Source of the DNA: SPDF01 sp963812085
GTDB lineage: Bacteria; Gemmatimonadota; Gemmatimonadetes; Gemmatimonadales; GWC2-71-9
Direction of reading: 5' to 3'
Length of the DNA stretch: 64,000 nt
Assembly: GCA_963812085.1 (NCBI GenBank)
Contig: CAWETL010000005.1
Location: 124,001 to 188,000 of the forward strand
The notes under the pieces were generated by a model. The model did not search any database. It had not been told where the DNA came from and saw only the letters and a program-made list of their open reading frames with translations. Of this stretch, positions 1 to 7,296 are shown piece by piece. The position numbers were made by a program, and so were the translations under genes. The number at the start of each line of letters is the position of its first letter. Position 1 is the stretch's first letter.

Positions 1-138
1 GGCTGTGCCATGCGAGGTCGTCAGTCCTTCAGTCTGAGGGTTGTCCGGCCACCGCCTTCGTCTCCCGACCTGACCCCGAGGGGCACCCGGGTCGGAATCC
101 GGCGATGTGGATGATGGCGGCGAAGTCGCCGCCGGCTG
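1..138. other. window edge, no complete gene
   Basis: This stretch lies downstream of rpsI on the minus strand. A 7-bp stem with a 4-base loop sits at 116-133, five bases past the rpsI stop; it has no T-tract, so it may be an mRNA 3' structure or a weak terminator. An ATG on the minus strand at 9-11 reads M-A-Q before the sequence ends. rpsB often follows rpsI, so this could be the first codons of rpsB, but three codons cannot prove it. Confidence 0.35.
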
Positions 139-540
139 CTAGCGCTTGCTGAACTGGAACCGCTTGCGGGCGCCCGGACGGCCCGGCTTCTTGCGCTCGA
201 CGGCGCGCGGATCGCGCGTCAGGAGCCCGGCGGACCGCAACTTGGCCCGGTGCATCCCATCGGCCTCCACCAGCGCCCGGGCGATCCCGTGGCGCAGCGC
301 GCCCGCCTGGCCGGCCTGCCCGCCGCCGTCGACGTGCGCGGTCACGTCGAACGCGCCGAGCGTGTCGGTGGCGGTGAACGACTGCTGGATGTGCTGCACC
401 AGCGAGGGCCGCGGGAAGTAGTCGCCGAGCGTGCGGCCGTTGATGTCCCACTTGCCCGTGCCGGGAGTCAGGTAGACCCGGGCGACGCTGGTCTTGCGCC
501 GGCCCACCGCCTGCCACCGGAATTCGGGAGAAGCTGTCAT
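139..540 (-). CDS. rpsI: 30S ribosomal protein S9
   Basis: Small-subunit ribosomal protein S9, 133 residues, a normal length. It shows the family signature GGGQAGQAGALRHGIARAL at about residues 72-90 and ends in the conserved basic tail with terminal SKR, which reaches the P-site tRNA in known ribosomes. The start MTASPEF is chosen because its ATG overlaps the rplM stop as ATGA (537-540), which implies translational coupling. The longer upstream reading in the same frame is a shadow of rplM. It is transcribed with rplM from the promoter at 1045-1074. Confidence 0.97.
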   Translation of the reverse strand: MTASPEFRWQAVGRRKTSVARVYLTPGTGKWDINGRTLGDYFPRPSLVQHIQQSFTATDTLGAFDVTAHVDGGGQAGQAGALRHGIARALVEADGMHRAKLRSAGLLTRDPRAVERKKPGRPGARKRFQFSKR

Positions 541-995
541 GCGCTCACCTTCTGGGTGCTGGGCTTGATCATGTAGGGCTTGGGCTGCTGGGCCGCGTGC
601 GGGTGCTCGGCACCGGCGTACACCTTGAGCTTGCCGCGCAGGTGCTGCTTGGCGAGCGACGTCTTGGGCAGCATCCCGAACACCGCCTTTTCGATCACGC
701 GGTCCGGGTGCTTGGCCATCATGTTCCGGGCGGTCGTGTGGGACTCGTGGCCCATGTACCCGGTGTACTTGAAGTAGGTCTTGCCGTCGAGCTTCTTGCC
801 CGTCAGGCGAACCTTTTCCGCGTTGATGACGACGACGAAATCGCCGACGTCCATGTGCGGGGTGAAGGTCGGCTTGTGCTTGCCGCGGATGAGCTGGGCC
901 ACCGCGCTCGCGAGCCGCCCGAGAGGCACGTCCTGGGCGTCCACGATCAGCCACTCGTGGTGGATGTCGTCCGGCGTGGCGCTGAAAGTCTTCAT
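537..995 (-). CDS. rplM: 50S ribosomal protein L13
   Basis: Large-subunit ribosomal protein L13, 152 residues from MKTF. The conserved core GRLASAVAQLIRGKHKP, the HMDVGDFVVVIN stretch and the late VFGMLPK motif are all present. An in-frame ATG two codons earlier (999-1001) would add MT. I prefer the ATG at 993-995 because the AGGA element lies 6 bases before it but only one base before the earlier ATG. First gene of the rplM-rpsI operon. Confidence 0.96.
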   Translation of the reverse strand: MKTFSATPDDIHHEWLIVDAQDVPLGRLASAVAQLIRGKHKPTFTPHMDVGDFVVVINAEKVRLTGKKLDGKTYFKYTGYMGHESHTTARNMMAKHPDRVIEKAVFGMLPKTSLAKQHLRGKLKVYAGAEHPHAAQQPKPYMIKPSTQKVSA

Positions 996-1044
996 GGTCA
1001 TTCCTGCCAGTTACCTGAAATCGGGTAAATCGACACAGACCTTA

Positions 1045-1074
1045 ATGATAGCGGGACATCCGGGGTCCGGTCAA
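1045..1074 (-). promoter_or_regulatory. sigma70-type promoter of rplM-rpsI
   Basis: On the minus strand, TTGACC (1069-1074) and TATCAT (1045-1050) are separated by 18 bases; each hexamer matches consensus at 5 of 6 positions. It lies about 45 bases upstream of the rplM start and overlaps the stop codon of the upstream biotin-carrier gene, so rplM-rpsI probably has its own transcription start. Confidence 0.7.
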
Positions 1075-1607
1075 GTCGCCGACCCACCCCCCGGCTGGCC
1101 CTCGTCGAACGGCCCCAGGGCGACCAGCACCTGCCCCTTCTCGACCGCCTGCCCGGCCGCCACCCGCACGGCCACCACCACACCGGCCGTCGGGGCCTTG
1201 ATCTGGTTCTCCATCTTCATGGCCTCCAGCACCGCCAGCCCGGCCCCGGCCTCCACCCGCTGGCCTGGCTCCACCAGGACGCGGACGACCAGCCCCGGCA
1301 TCGGCGCCTTGACCTCGCCCGCCCCCGAGCGGGGCCGCTCGCCGCCGGTGAGGGTCCGGATGTGCCGGGTCCGCTCGTCGACGACCTCCGCCTCCCAGCG
1401 CTCCCCACGGTGCCCCAGTTCCCATGCTCCGCGTCCGCCGGCCACCACCTCCAGCACCACGGTCCGGTCGCCCAGCCGGAGCTGGCGGAGGGGAGTCCCG
1501 GGCAGCGGCTCGAGCACGGCGGAGACGAGCTCGCCGTCCACCCGGATGGCGTCCCCCTCGACCTCCACCACCACTTCCCGGGCACCGATCTGCACGAAGT
1601 ACTTCAT
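1071..1607 (-). CDS. biotin carrier subunit of an acyl-CoA carboxylase
   Basis: A 178-residue protein with a C-terminal biotinyl/lipoyl-attachment domain at about 95-168. The biotinylation motif EAMKMEN places the carrier lysine at residue 131. The first 90 residues resemble the linker found between biotin carboxylase and carrier domains in one-chain alpha subunits, so this gene looks like the detached C-terminal part of such a chain. Biotinylated here, it would shuttle carboxyl groups between the biotin carboxylase (2866-4368) and the carboxyltransferase (5542-7095). Its ATG overlaps the stop of the methyltransferase gene by 4 bases (ATGA, 1604-1607). Confidence 0.88.
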   Translation of the reverse strand: MKYFVQIGAREVVVEVEGDAIRVDGELVSAVLEPLPGTPLRQLRLGDRTVVLEVVAGGRGAWELGHRGERWEAEVVDERTRHIRTLTGGERPRSGAGEVKAPMPGLVVRVLVEPGQRVEAGAGLAVLEAMKMENQIKAPTAGVVVAVRVAAGQAVEKGQVLVALGPFDEGQPGGGSAT

Positions 1608-2902
1608 CCGTCCGCCTCCAGGATCGCCACCGTCTCGACGTGGGCGGTCTGCGGGAAGAGATCGAAGGCCCGGAGCGCGGCGAGCCGCAGCGGCGGGGAA
1701 CCGGGGACGCGGGGAAGCAGGCGGGACAAGTCCCGCGCCAGCGTCGCCGGGTCGCAGCTGATGTAGGCCACGCGGCGCGGGCGGGCCGCGGCGATCGCGT
1801 CCGTGACCCGGGCGTCCATCCCGGTCCGCGGCGGGTTGGTGACGACCACCTCCGCCGCCGGCAACCTGGCCGTGATGTCTTCCGCGCGGCCGGCGTGCCG
1901 GACGACGCCGGTCGCCGGCCCCCGCCGGATCGCCTCGCGGACGGCGCGGGCATCGAGTTCGACACTCTCGACACGCGCGCCGGCCGCCAGGAGGAGCGCC
2001 GTGGTCTCCCCGACGCCGGCGTAGAGGTCCCACGCGGACGCGCCTGACAGGCCACCCAGGCGCGCCACCGCCCAGGAGCGGATGCGGTCGCCCATCGACG
2101 GATTGACCTGCTCGAAGGCCGCCACCGGCCAGGGTTCGGCCGCTCCGGCCACCGCCCGCGGCGCGCCCCCTTCCGGCTCCCACCAGAGGACCGCGGGGAT
2201 CCCGCGGCCCACCAGCTCGCGGTGGAGCTCCCCCGCCCCGCCCCATGCGGTCTGGCCGCGGACGCGGACGACCACGTGGCGACCGCCCTCGCGGTCGCGC
2301 CGGAGCACCAGCTGTTCGGCGTCGGGCGGCAGCAAGCCACGATGCGCCCGGACCAGCGTCCACAGGTCCATCAGCGCCGGGTCCGCGATCAGGCACCGCG
2401 TGAGGTCGAAGAGGTCCCCCGGCCGCCCCTGGCGGTGGAATCCGATGGGCCTGCCGCCGGGCCCGACGGTGAGGGTCACCTTGTTGCGGTACCCCCACGC
2501 CGCATCCGCGGGTTCGATCTCTGGATCCTGCACGTCGAGCCGCCCGATCCGCCGGAGCGCCTCGCCGACCATCGCGCGCTTGGCCGCCAGTTGCGCCGGG
2601 AGGGAGCAGTGCTGCAGCTGGCAGCCGCCGCACTGGTCCCGCTCGTAGTGCGGGCAGGCCGGCTCCACCCGCTCCGGCGCGGGCTCCAGGATCTCGGCGA
2701 CGGCGGCCCTGGCGAACGTCTTGGAGAGCCGCAACTCCCGCAGCGCGACGAGGTCGCCCGGGGCGGTGCGCGGCACGAAGACCGTCCGCCCGTCCTCCAG
2801 CTTGCCCACGCCGTCACCACCGGTGGCGATCCGGAGGATGCGCACCGCCTCGCCCGCCGTCGCGCTCAGCGGAGCCCCTCGAGCCGCGCGCGCGTCAGCC
2901 AC
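1604..2902 (-). CDS. RNA (uracil-C5-)methyltransferase, TrmA/RlmD family
   Basis: SAM-dependent enzyme that methylates C5 of a uracil in rRNA or tRNA. A TRAM domain covers about residues 18-75. Cysteines 83, 91, 94 and 170 fit the [4Fe-4S] cluster of the RlmD branch. The catalytic domain has the NPPRTGMD motif, the nucleophile Cys383 in SCDP and the general base Glu423. The GTG start at 2902 overlaps the biotin carboxylase gene by 37 bases; a second in-frame GTG at 2845, after that gene's stop, also fits, giving 413 residues. 23S U1939 methylation (RlmD) is the likeliest role, but target specificity cannot be read from sequence. It sits between two carboxylase genes to which it has no obvious link. 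Confidence 0.88.
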   Translation of the reverse strand: MADARAARGAPLSATAGEAVRILRIATGGDGVGKLEDGRTVFVPRTAPGDLVALRELRLSKTFARAAVAEILEPAPERVEPACPHYERDQCGGCQLQHCSLPAQLAAKRAMVGEALRRIGRLDVQDPEIEPADAAWGYRNKVTLTVGPGGRPIGFHRQGRPGDLFDLTRCLIADPALMDLWTLVRAHRGLLPPDAEQLVLRRDREGGRHVVVRVRGQTAWGGAGELHRELVGRGIPAVLWWEPEGGAPRAVAGAAEPWPVAAFEQVNPSMGDRIRSWAVARLGGLSGASAWDLYAGVGETTALLLAAGARVESVELDARAVREAIRRGPATGVVRHAGRAEDITARLPAAEVVVTNPPRTGMDARVTDAIAAARPRRVAYISCDPATLARDLSRLLPRVPGSPPLRLAALRAFDLFPQTAHVETVAILEADG

Positions 2903-4368
2903 GCGGAGTGCGCGGCGTCGGACTCCGTGACGGCGGGCTTCCGCGCGTGGCGGGCGTCGTCTTCCGCGAGCGCGGCGGCGATGGCGGCGGCCCTGGTGAG
3001 TTCCGGCGACGGCGGCGCGCCGGCCAGGTCCGGCCGCCGGTCGAGGAACTGGATGTCGATCTCGCCGGCCTGGAAGGCGGGGTCCATGAGGAGCCGCCGC
3101 TGGAACGCCTGGTTGCTGGCGACCCCCACGATCACCAGTTCATCCAGCGCGCGGACCATGCGGCGCAACGCCTCGCCGCGGTCGGGCCCCCAGACGATCA
3201 GCTTGGCGATCATCGAGTCGTAGTGCAGGGTCACGTCGTTGCCGACTTCGACGCCGCTGTCCCAGCGCACCCCGGGTCCGGCCGGGGCGCGAAGATAGGC
3301 CAGCCGTCCGGTCGAGGGGAGGAAGCTGTTGGAGGGATCCTCGCTGGTGATCCGGCACTCGATGGCCCATCCGTGCGGCGTGAGCGGCCCCGCGGGCACC
3401 TGCATCGGGAGCCCCCGCGCGATGCGCAGCTGCTCCCGCACCAGGTCGACGCCGTAGACCAGCTCGGTGACCGGGTGTTCCACCTGGATGCGGGTGTTCA
3501 TCTCGAGGAAGTAGAACGAGCCGTCGGCGGCGAGGAGGAATTCACAGGTGCCGGCGCTCCGGTAGCCCACCGCCGCCGCCGCCGCCACCGCCGCCGCCCC
3601 CATCCGCTCGCGGAGGGCCGCGTCCACCGCGACCGAGGGCGCCTCCTCCACGACCTTCTGGTGGCGGCGCTGCACCGAGCACTCCCGCTCGCCGAGGTGG
3701 ACGGTGCGCACGGCGTCGGCCAGGACCTGGATCTCGACGTGACGGGGCCGCTCGATGAACTTCTCGATGTACACGCTCGCGTCGCCGAACGCCTTGAGCG
3801 CCTCCGAGGCCGCCGTGACGAGGGCCGCATCGAGATCCTCCTCCACCCGCACCACGCGCATCCCCTTCCCGCCCCCGCCCGCCGCCGCCTTGACCATCAC
3901 GGGGTACCCCATCTCGCGGGCGAGCGCCCTGGCCACCGAGGGATCGGTGATCGGCGCATCCGCGCCCGGCACCACCGGCACGCCGGCGGCGCGCATGCGG
4001 CGGCGGGCCTCGGTCTTGTCACCCATGGCGCGAATGGCGCTGGACGGCGGCCCGACGAACACCAGTCCCGCCTGCTCGACCGCCTCGGCGAAGGCGGCGC
4101 GCTCGGCCAGGAAGCCGTAGCCGGGATGCACCGCCTGGGCGCCGGTGCGACGCGCCGCCTCGAGCAGTCGGGGAATGTGCAGGTAGCTCTCGGCGGGCGC
4201 GGCGTCGCCCAGCTCCACGGCCAGGTCGGCGGCGCGCACGTGCGGGCTCAGCCGGTCGGCGACCGAGTACACGGCGACCGCCTCGAGGCCTTCCTCGTGG
4301 CAGGCGCGGATGATGCGCAGCGCGATCTCGCCGCGGTTCGCGACGAGCACCCGGGTGATCGGTGTCAT
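2866..4368 (-). CDS. accC: biotin carboxylase (acyl-CoA carboxylase alpha, carboxylase part)
   Basis: ATP-dependent carboxylation of biotin, the first half-reaction of acyl-CoA carboxylases. The 500-residue protein has the N-terminal domain (VLVANRGEIALRII at 7-20), an ATP-grasp domain with GGGGKGM at 164-170, and the catalytic EMNTRIQVEHPVTE segment. It stops before any biotinyl domain, so the carrier is the separate 178-residue protein downstream. The start MTPITRV is chosen because conserved sequence begins there; 48 upstream in-frame residues are low-complexity. It could serve acetyl-CoA or propionyl-CoA carboxylase; the carboxyltransferase next door points to the latter. Confidence 0.92.
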   Translation of the reverse strand: MTPITRVLVANRGEIALRIIRACHEEGLEAVAVYSVADRLSPHVRAADLAVELGDAAPAESYLHIPRLLEAARRTGAQAVHPGYGFLAERAAFAEAVEQAGLVFVGPPSSAIRAMGDKTEARRRMRAAGVPVVPGADAPITDPSVARALAREMGYPVMVKAAAGGGGKGMRVVRVEEDLDAALVTAASEALKAFGDASVYIEKFIERPRHVEIQVLADAVRTVHLGERECSVQRRHQKVVEEAPSVAVDAALRERMGAAAVAAAAAVGYRSAGTCEFLLAADGSFYFLEMNTRIQVEHPVTELVYGVDLVREQLRIARGLPMQVPAGPLTPHGWAIECRITSEDPSNSFLPSTGRLAYLRAPAGPGVRWDSGVEVGNDVTLHYDSMIAKLIVWGPDRGEALRRMVRALDELVIVGVASNQAFQRRLLMDPAFQAGEIDIQFLDRRPDLAGAPPSPELTRAAAIAAALAEDDARHARKPAVTESDAAHSAWLTRARLEGLR

Positions 4369-4408
4369 TGGCGTGGGAGAGGGGACGGCGGGACGCCCAG
4401 GCGCGGGC

Positions 4409-5410
4409 CTAGTGGCGGCAGGCGGCGATCTGCGTGTCTCCGAGGAGGGCGAGCGGGCCGTCGCAGAGGCGGGGATTGAAGGAAGCGGCGGCGGTATACA
4501 CGCCGTGCACATCGCGCACCCACGCCGAGTGCCCCTGGCGCTCCGCGCGGACCAGGTCGGTGACGGTCACGATCCGGTCGCTGCTGGTGGCGCCGGGGCC
4601 GGTGACGAGGACGAACCGCATCGGCCGGAGCTCGGGCAATCCGAGCAGCGCCCGGTCGGCCAGCGGCGTGAGGCAGACCGGGCGGCGCTGGGACACGTCC
4701 GCGAGCGCGTGCTGGACCGACCACGAGGAGTCGGTGCCGAGCGCGGTGGCGATCCGGGCACGGTAGCGGGCGTCGGTGGCGTAGTACGACGGGACCACGA
4801 TGACGATGCTGGCGGCCTGGCCTGCCGCGGCGACGACCGAGAAGATCGCGACGGTCTCGAGGTCGCTGCCCGTGGCCATGACTCCCTCGGACGGGCAGCT
4901 GCTGATCAGGTTGGCGCCGAGTTCGAAGATGAAGTCCGGCAGGGGCGGGACGTCGGCCGGCACGGTCCACTTCGCGAGGGCGTCGAAGCCGCTGTCCTCG
5001 ACCGTGTCGAGCGCGCGCTCCACCTCCAGCATGTGCCGGAGCACCACGCCGCTGTCGCCGCGGAGCCGGACTGCCTGATCGAGCGCGGCCGCGCCGAAAT
5101 CGACGTAGAGCGGGCCGGGAGAGTCGGCCGGGTGGCCGGAAAGGTGCCACTCGCGAATGTCGAGGAGGTAAAAGCGGCCCAGCTGGATCCAGGCGGCGCC
5201 GTCGTCAGGGGCGCCCGCCAGGTAGGTGCTGAGCATCTCGGTGCCGATGCCTCGCTGGCCGTTCCGGGCGAGTTCCGCGGCGCGGGGCGCCACGGTGGGG
5301 TTGATCGTCGCCTGCGCCACGAGCGGCTGCACCCCCGCTGCGGCGATGAGGCCGAACGGAAGCAGACGGGTCCGCCAGTTTGCGCGCGCCGGTTGTGCCA
5401 TGCGTGTCAT
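4409..5410 (-). CDS. secreted protein of unknown function
   Basis: A 333-residue protein I do not recognise. The N-terminus has basic residues, then a hydrophobic stretch (LLPFGLIAAAGVQPL) and AQA at about 32-34, a typical Sec signal peptide, so it is probably periplasmic or exported. After it come alanine- and leucine-rich helices (to about 150) that could be TPR-like, then a mixed alpha/beta part with several hydrophobic strands. Four cysteines lie in the second half, which may form disulfides. A start three codons later (MAQ) is possible. It separates the two acyl-CoA carboxylase gene groups without an obvious functional link. Confidence 0.6.
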   Translation of the reverse strand: MTRMAQPARANWRTRLLPFGLIAAAGVQPLVAQATINPTVAPRAAELARNGQRGIGTEMLSTYLAGAPDDGAAWIQLGRFYLLDIREWHLSGHPADSPGPLYVDFGAAALDQAVRLRGDSGVVLRHMLEVERALDTVEDSGFDALAKWTVPADVPPLPDFIFELGANLISSCPSEGVMATGSDLETVAIFSVVAAAGQAASIVIVVPSYYATDARYRARIATALGTDSSWSVQHALADVSQRRPVCLTPLADRALLGLPELRPMRFVLVTGPGATSSDRIVTVTDLVRAERQGHSAWVRDVHGVYTAAASFNPRLCDGPLALLGDTQIAACRH

Positions 5411-5516
5411 GACTCGTTTTGAAAGCTCGGGGGCAAGGCTCTAAGATGGGGCCCCGCACCGACTTTGGCTAGAGGGAACCGGTAAACCTGGCGGGGATGC
5501 GGGGGGTCTCCTCCCA

Positions 5517-5541
5517 CTTCCCCGCTTTCCCGCTTCCCCGC
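5517..5541. repeat. short CCCGCTT-type intergenic repeat
   Basis: The plus strand reads tandem variants of CTTCCCCG/CTTTCCCG and ends one base before the stop codon of the carboxyltransferase gene. Inverted copies of its core CCCGCTTCCCCGCC occur at 7113-7132 and, in variant form, at 34636-34660, always in non-coding DNA. Confidence 0.55.
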
Positions 5542-7095
5542 CTACAACGGCATGCAGCCGTGCTTCTTCGCCGGATTCCGGTCCCGCTTGGTCCGGAGGG
5601 CCCGGAGGCCGTCGATCAGCCGGGGCCGGGTGTCCCGGGGGTCGATGACGTCGTCCACATAGCCCCGAGCGGCGGCCCCCCAGGGGTTGGCGAACTTCTC
5701 CGTGTACTCCTCGATGCGCCGCGCCGTCTCGGCCGCGGGATCGGCCGCCTTGGCGATCTGGTCCTTGAAGAGGATCTCCACCGCCCCCTTGGGCCCCATC
5801 ACCGCAATTTCGGCGGTCGGCCAGGCCAGGTTGAGATCGCCCCGGATGTGCTTGGAGCTCATCACGTCGTACGCCCCGCCGTACGCCTTGCGGGTAATGA
5901 CCGTGAGCTTCGGCACCGTGGCCTCGCAGTAGGCGTACAGGAGCTTGGCCCCGTGCTTGATGATGCCGCCGTGCTCCTGCGCCAGCCCGGGCAGGAACCC
6001 GGGCACGTCCTCGAAGGTGACGAGCGGGACGTTGAAGGCGTCACAGAAGCGGATGAAGCGGGCGCCCTTGACCGAGGCGTTGATGTCGAGGACGCCGGCG
6101 AGCACGGCCGGCTGGTTGGCCACGATCCCGACCGGCTGCCCGCCGAGCCGCGCAAACCCGACCAGCAGGTTCCCGGCGTACTCCCCCTGCACCTCGTGGA
6201 AGTGCCCGTCGTCCACGATCCGGCGAATGACGTCGTGCATGTCGTAGGGCTGGCTGGCCTGGGCCGGGATCACGTCCAGCAGCGCCTCTTCCCGGCGGTC
6301 CTCGGGATCGGCGGTCGGCAGCACGGGCGCGGGATCGAGGTTGTTGGACGGCAGGAACCCCATCAGCTCCCGGATGGCGGCCAGGCACTGGGGCTCGGAG
6401 TCGTGGACGAAGTGCGCGACGCCGGAGGTGTTGGCGTGCACGTCCGCGCCGCCGAGCTGGTCGAACGATACGTCCTCGTGGGTGACGGTCTTCACCACGT
6501 TGGGTCCGGTGACGAACATGTAGCTCACGCCGCGGACCATGTGGACGAAGTCGGTGATGGCGGGGCTGTACACCGCCCCGCCGGCGCAGGGGCCGAGGAT
6601 GGCGGAGATCTGCGGGACGACACCCGAGGCGAGGGTGTTCCGGAGGAAGATGTCGGCGTAACCGCCCAGCGACACGACCCCTTCCTGGATGCGCGCCCCG
6701 CCGGAATCATTGAGGCCGATGATCGGCGCGCCGTTCCGCACCGCGAGGTCCATCACCTTGCAGATCTTGGCGGCATGGGTCTCGGAGAGCGATCCGCCGA
6801 ACACGGTGAAGTCCTGGCTGAACACGTACACCAGCCGGCCGTCGATCCGCCCCGAGCCCGTGACCACGCCGTCGCCGAGGTAGATCTCGTCGGCGAGGCC
6901 GAAGTCGGTCGCGCGGTGGGTCACGAACCGGTCGAGTTCGACGAAGCTCCCCTCGTCGAGCAGGAGGTCGAGCCGTTCGCGGGCGGTGAGCTTGCCCTTC
7001 TTGTGCTGCTGCGCGACGCGCTTGGCCCCGCCGCCCTCCTCGGCCTGGGCCTGGCGGCGCTGCAGCTCCTCGAGGCGCTTGCGTGAGTCGGTCAT
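5542..7095 (-). CDS. acyl-CoA carboxylase, carboxyltransferase beta subunit (propionyl-CoA type)
   Basis: Transfers the carboxyl group from biotin to an acyl-CoA. At 518 residues it is the usual length for the PccB/MmdA family. Both crotonase-like halves are present: the first with NDSGGARIQEGV and a GPCAGGAVYSPA oxyanion region, the second with DVPGFLPG and the late KGAVEILF segment typical of propionyl-CoA carboxylases. The start MTDSRKRLEEL begins the conserved N-terminal helix; the 51-residue upstream extension is non-coding repeat. With the biotin carboxylase and carrier at 1-4.4 kb it would make methylmalonyl-CoA, for example in propionate or odd-chain fatty acid use. Acetyl-CoA specificity cannot be excluded. 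Confidence 0.9.
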   Translation of the reverse strand: MTDSRKRLEELQRRQAQAEEGGGAKRVAQQHKKGKLTARERLDLLLDEGSFVELDRFVTHRATDFGLADEIYLGDGVVTGSGRIDGRLVYVFSQDFTVFGGSLSETHAAKICKVMDLAVRNGAPIIGLNDSGGARIQEGVVSLGGYADIFLRNTLASGVVPQISAILGPCAGGAVYSPAITDFVHMVRGVSYMFVTGPNVVKTVTHEDVSFDQLGGADVHANTSGVAHFVHDSEPQCLAAIRELMGFLPSNNLDPAPVLPTADPEDRREEALLDVIPAQASQPYDMHDVIRRIVDDGHFHEVQGEYAGNLLVGFARLGGQPVGIVANQPAVLAGVLDINASVKGARFIRFCDAFNVPLVTFEDVPGFLPGLAQEHGGIIKHGAKLLYAYCEATVPKLTVITRKAYGGAYDVMSSKHIRGDLNLAWPTAEIAVMGPKGAVEILFKDQIAKAADPAAETARRIEEYTEKFANPWGAAARGYVDDVIDPRDTRPRLIDGLRALRTKRDRNPAKKHGCMPL

Positions 7096-7112
7096 CCGGG
7101 GAATGTACGGGC

Positions 7113-7132
7113 AGGCGGGGAAGCGGGGAAGG
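7113..7132. repeat. short CCCGCTT-type intergenic repeat (inverted copy)
   Basis: Reads AGGCGGGGAAGCGGGGAAGG on the plus strand, the reverse complement of the core of the 5517-5541 copy. The two copies therefore flank the carboxyltransferase gene in opposite orientation, this one 17 bases upstream of its start codon. Confidence 0.55.
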
Positions 7133-7159
7133 AGAGAGGGACCGAGCGTGCGACCGGCG

Positions 7160-7228
7160 GTCAGTCCCGGCAAAAGCCGGGATCCATTTTCCGGGAAGGC
7201 ACTGGACCCCGGCTTTCGCCGGGGTGAC
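7160..7228. repeat. intergenic inverted repeat (MITE-like or REP-like hairpin)
   Basis: Two imperfect inverted arms of about 26 bases (7160-7186 and 7203-7228) flank a 16-base centre. Each arm also contains its own small hairpin (CCCGGC...GCCGGG). The arms begin and end with GTCA/TGAC, the form of a dispersed palindromic element common in many bacterial genomes. It lies between the rpsA terminator and the carboxyltransferase start, and no coding potential was seen in it. Confidence 0.75.
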
Positions 7229-7240
7229 GTTACAAGAAAC

Positions 7241-7264
7241 GGGCCCACCGCTCCTGGTGGGCCC
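7241..7264 (-). terminator. intrinsic terminator of rpsA
   Basis: A perfect 9-bp GC stem (GGGCCCACC with GGTGGGCCC, 6-base loop) is followed on the minus strand by GTTTCTTG. It lies 32 bases past the rpsA stop, so it probably ends the rpsA transcript. Confidence 0.75.
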
Positions 7265-7296
7265 GTCTCCGGTTTCCTGCTTCGCGGTGTCAGCGC

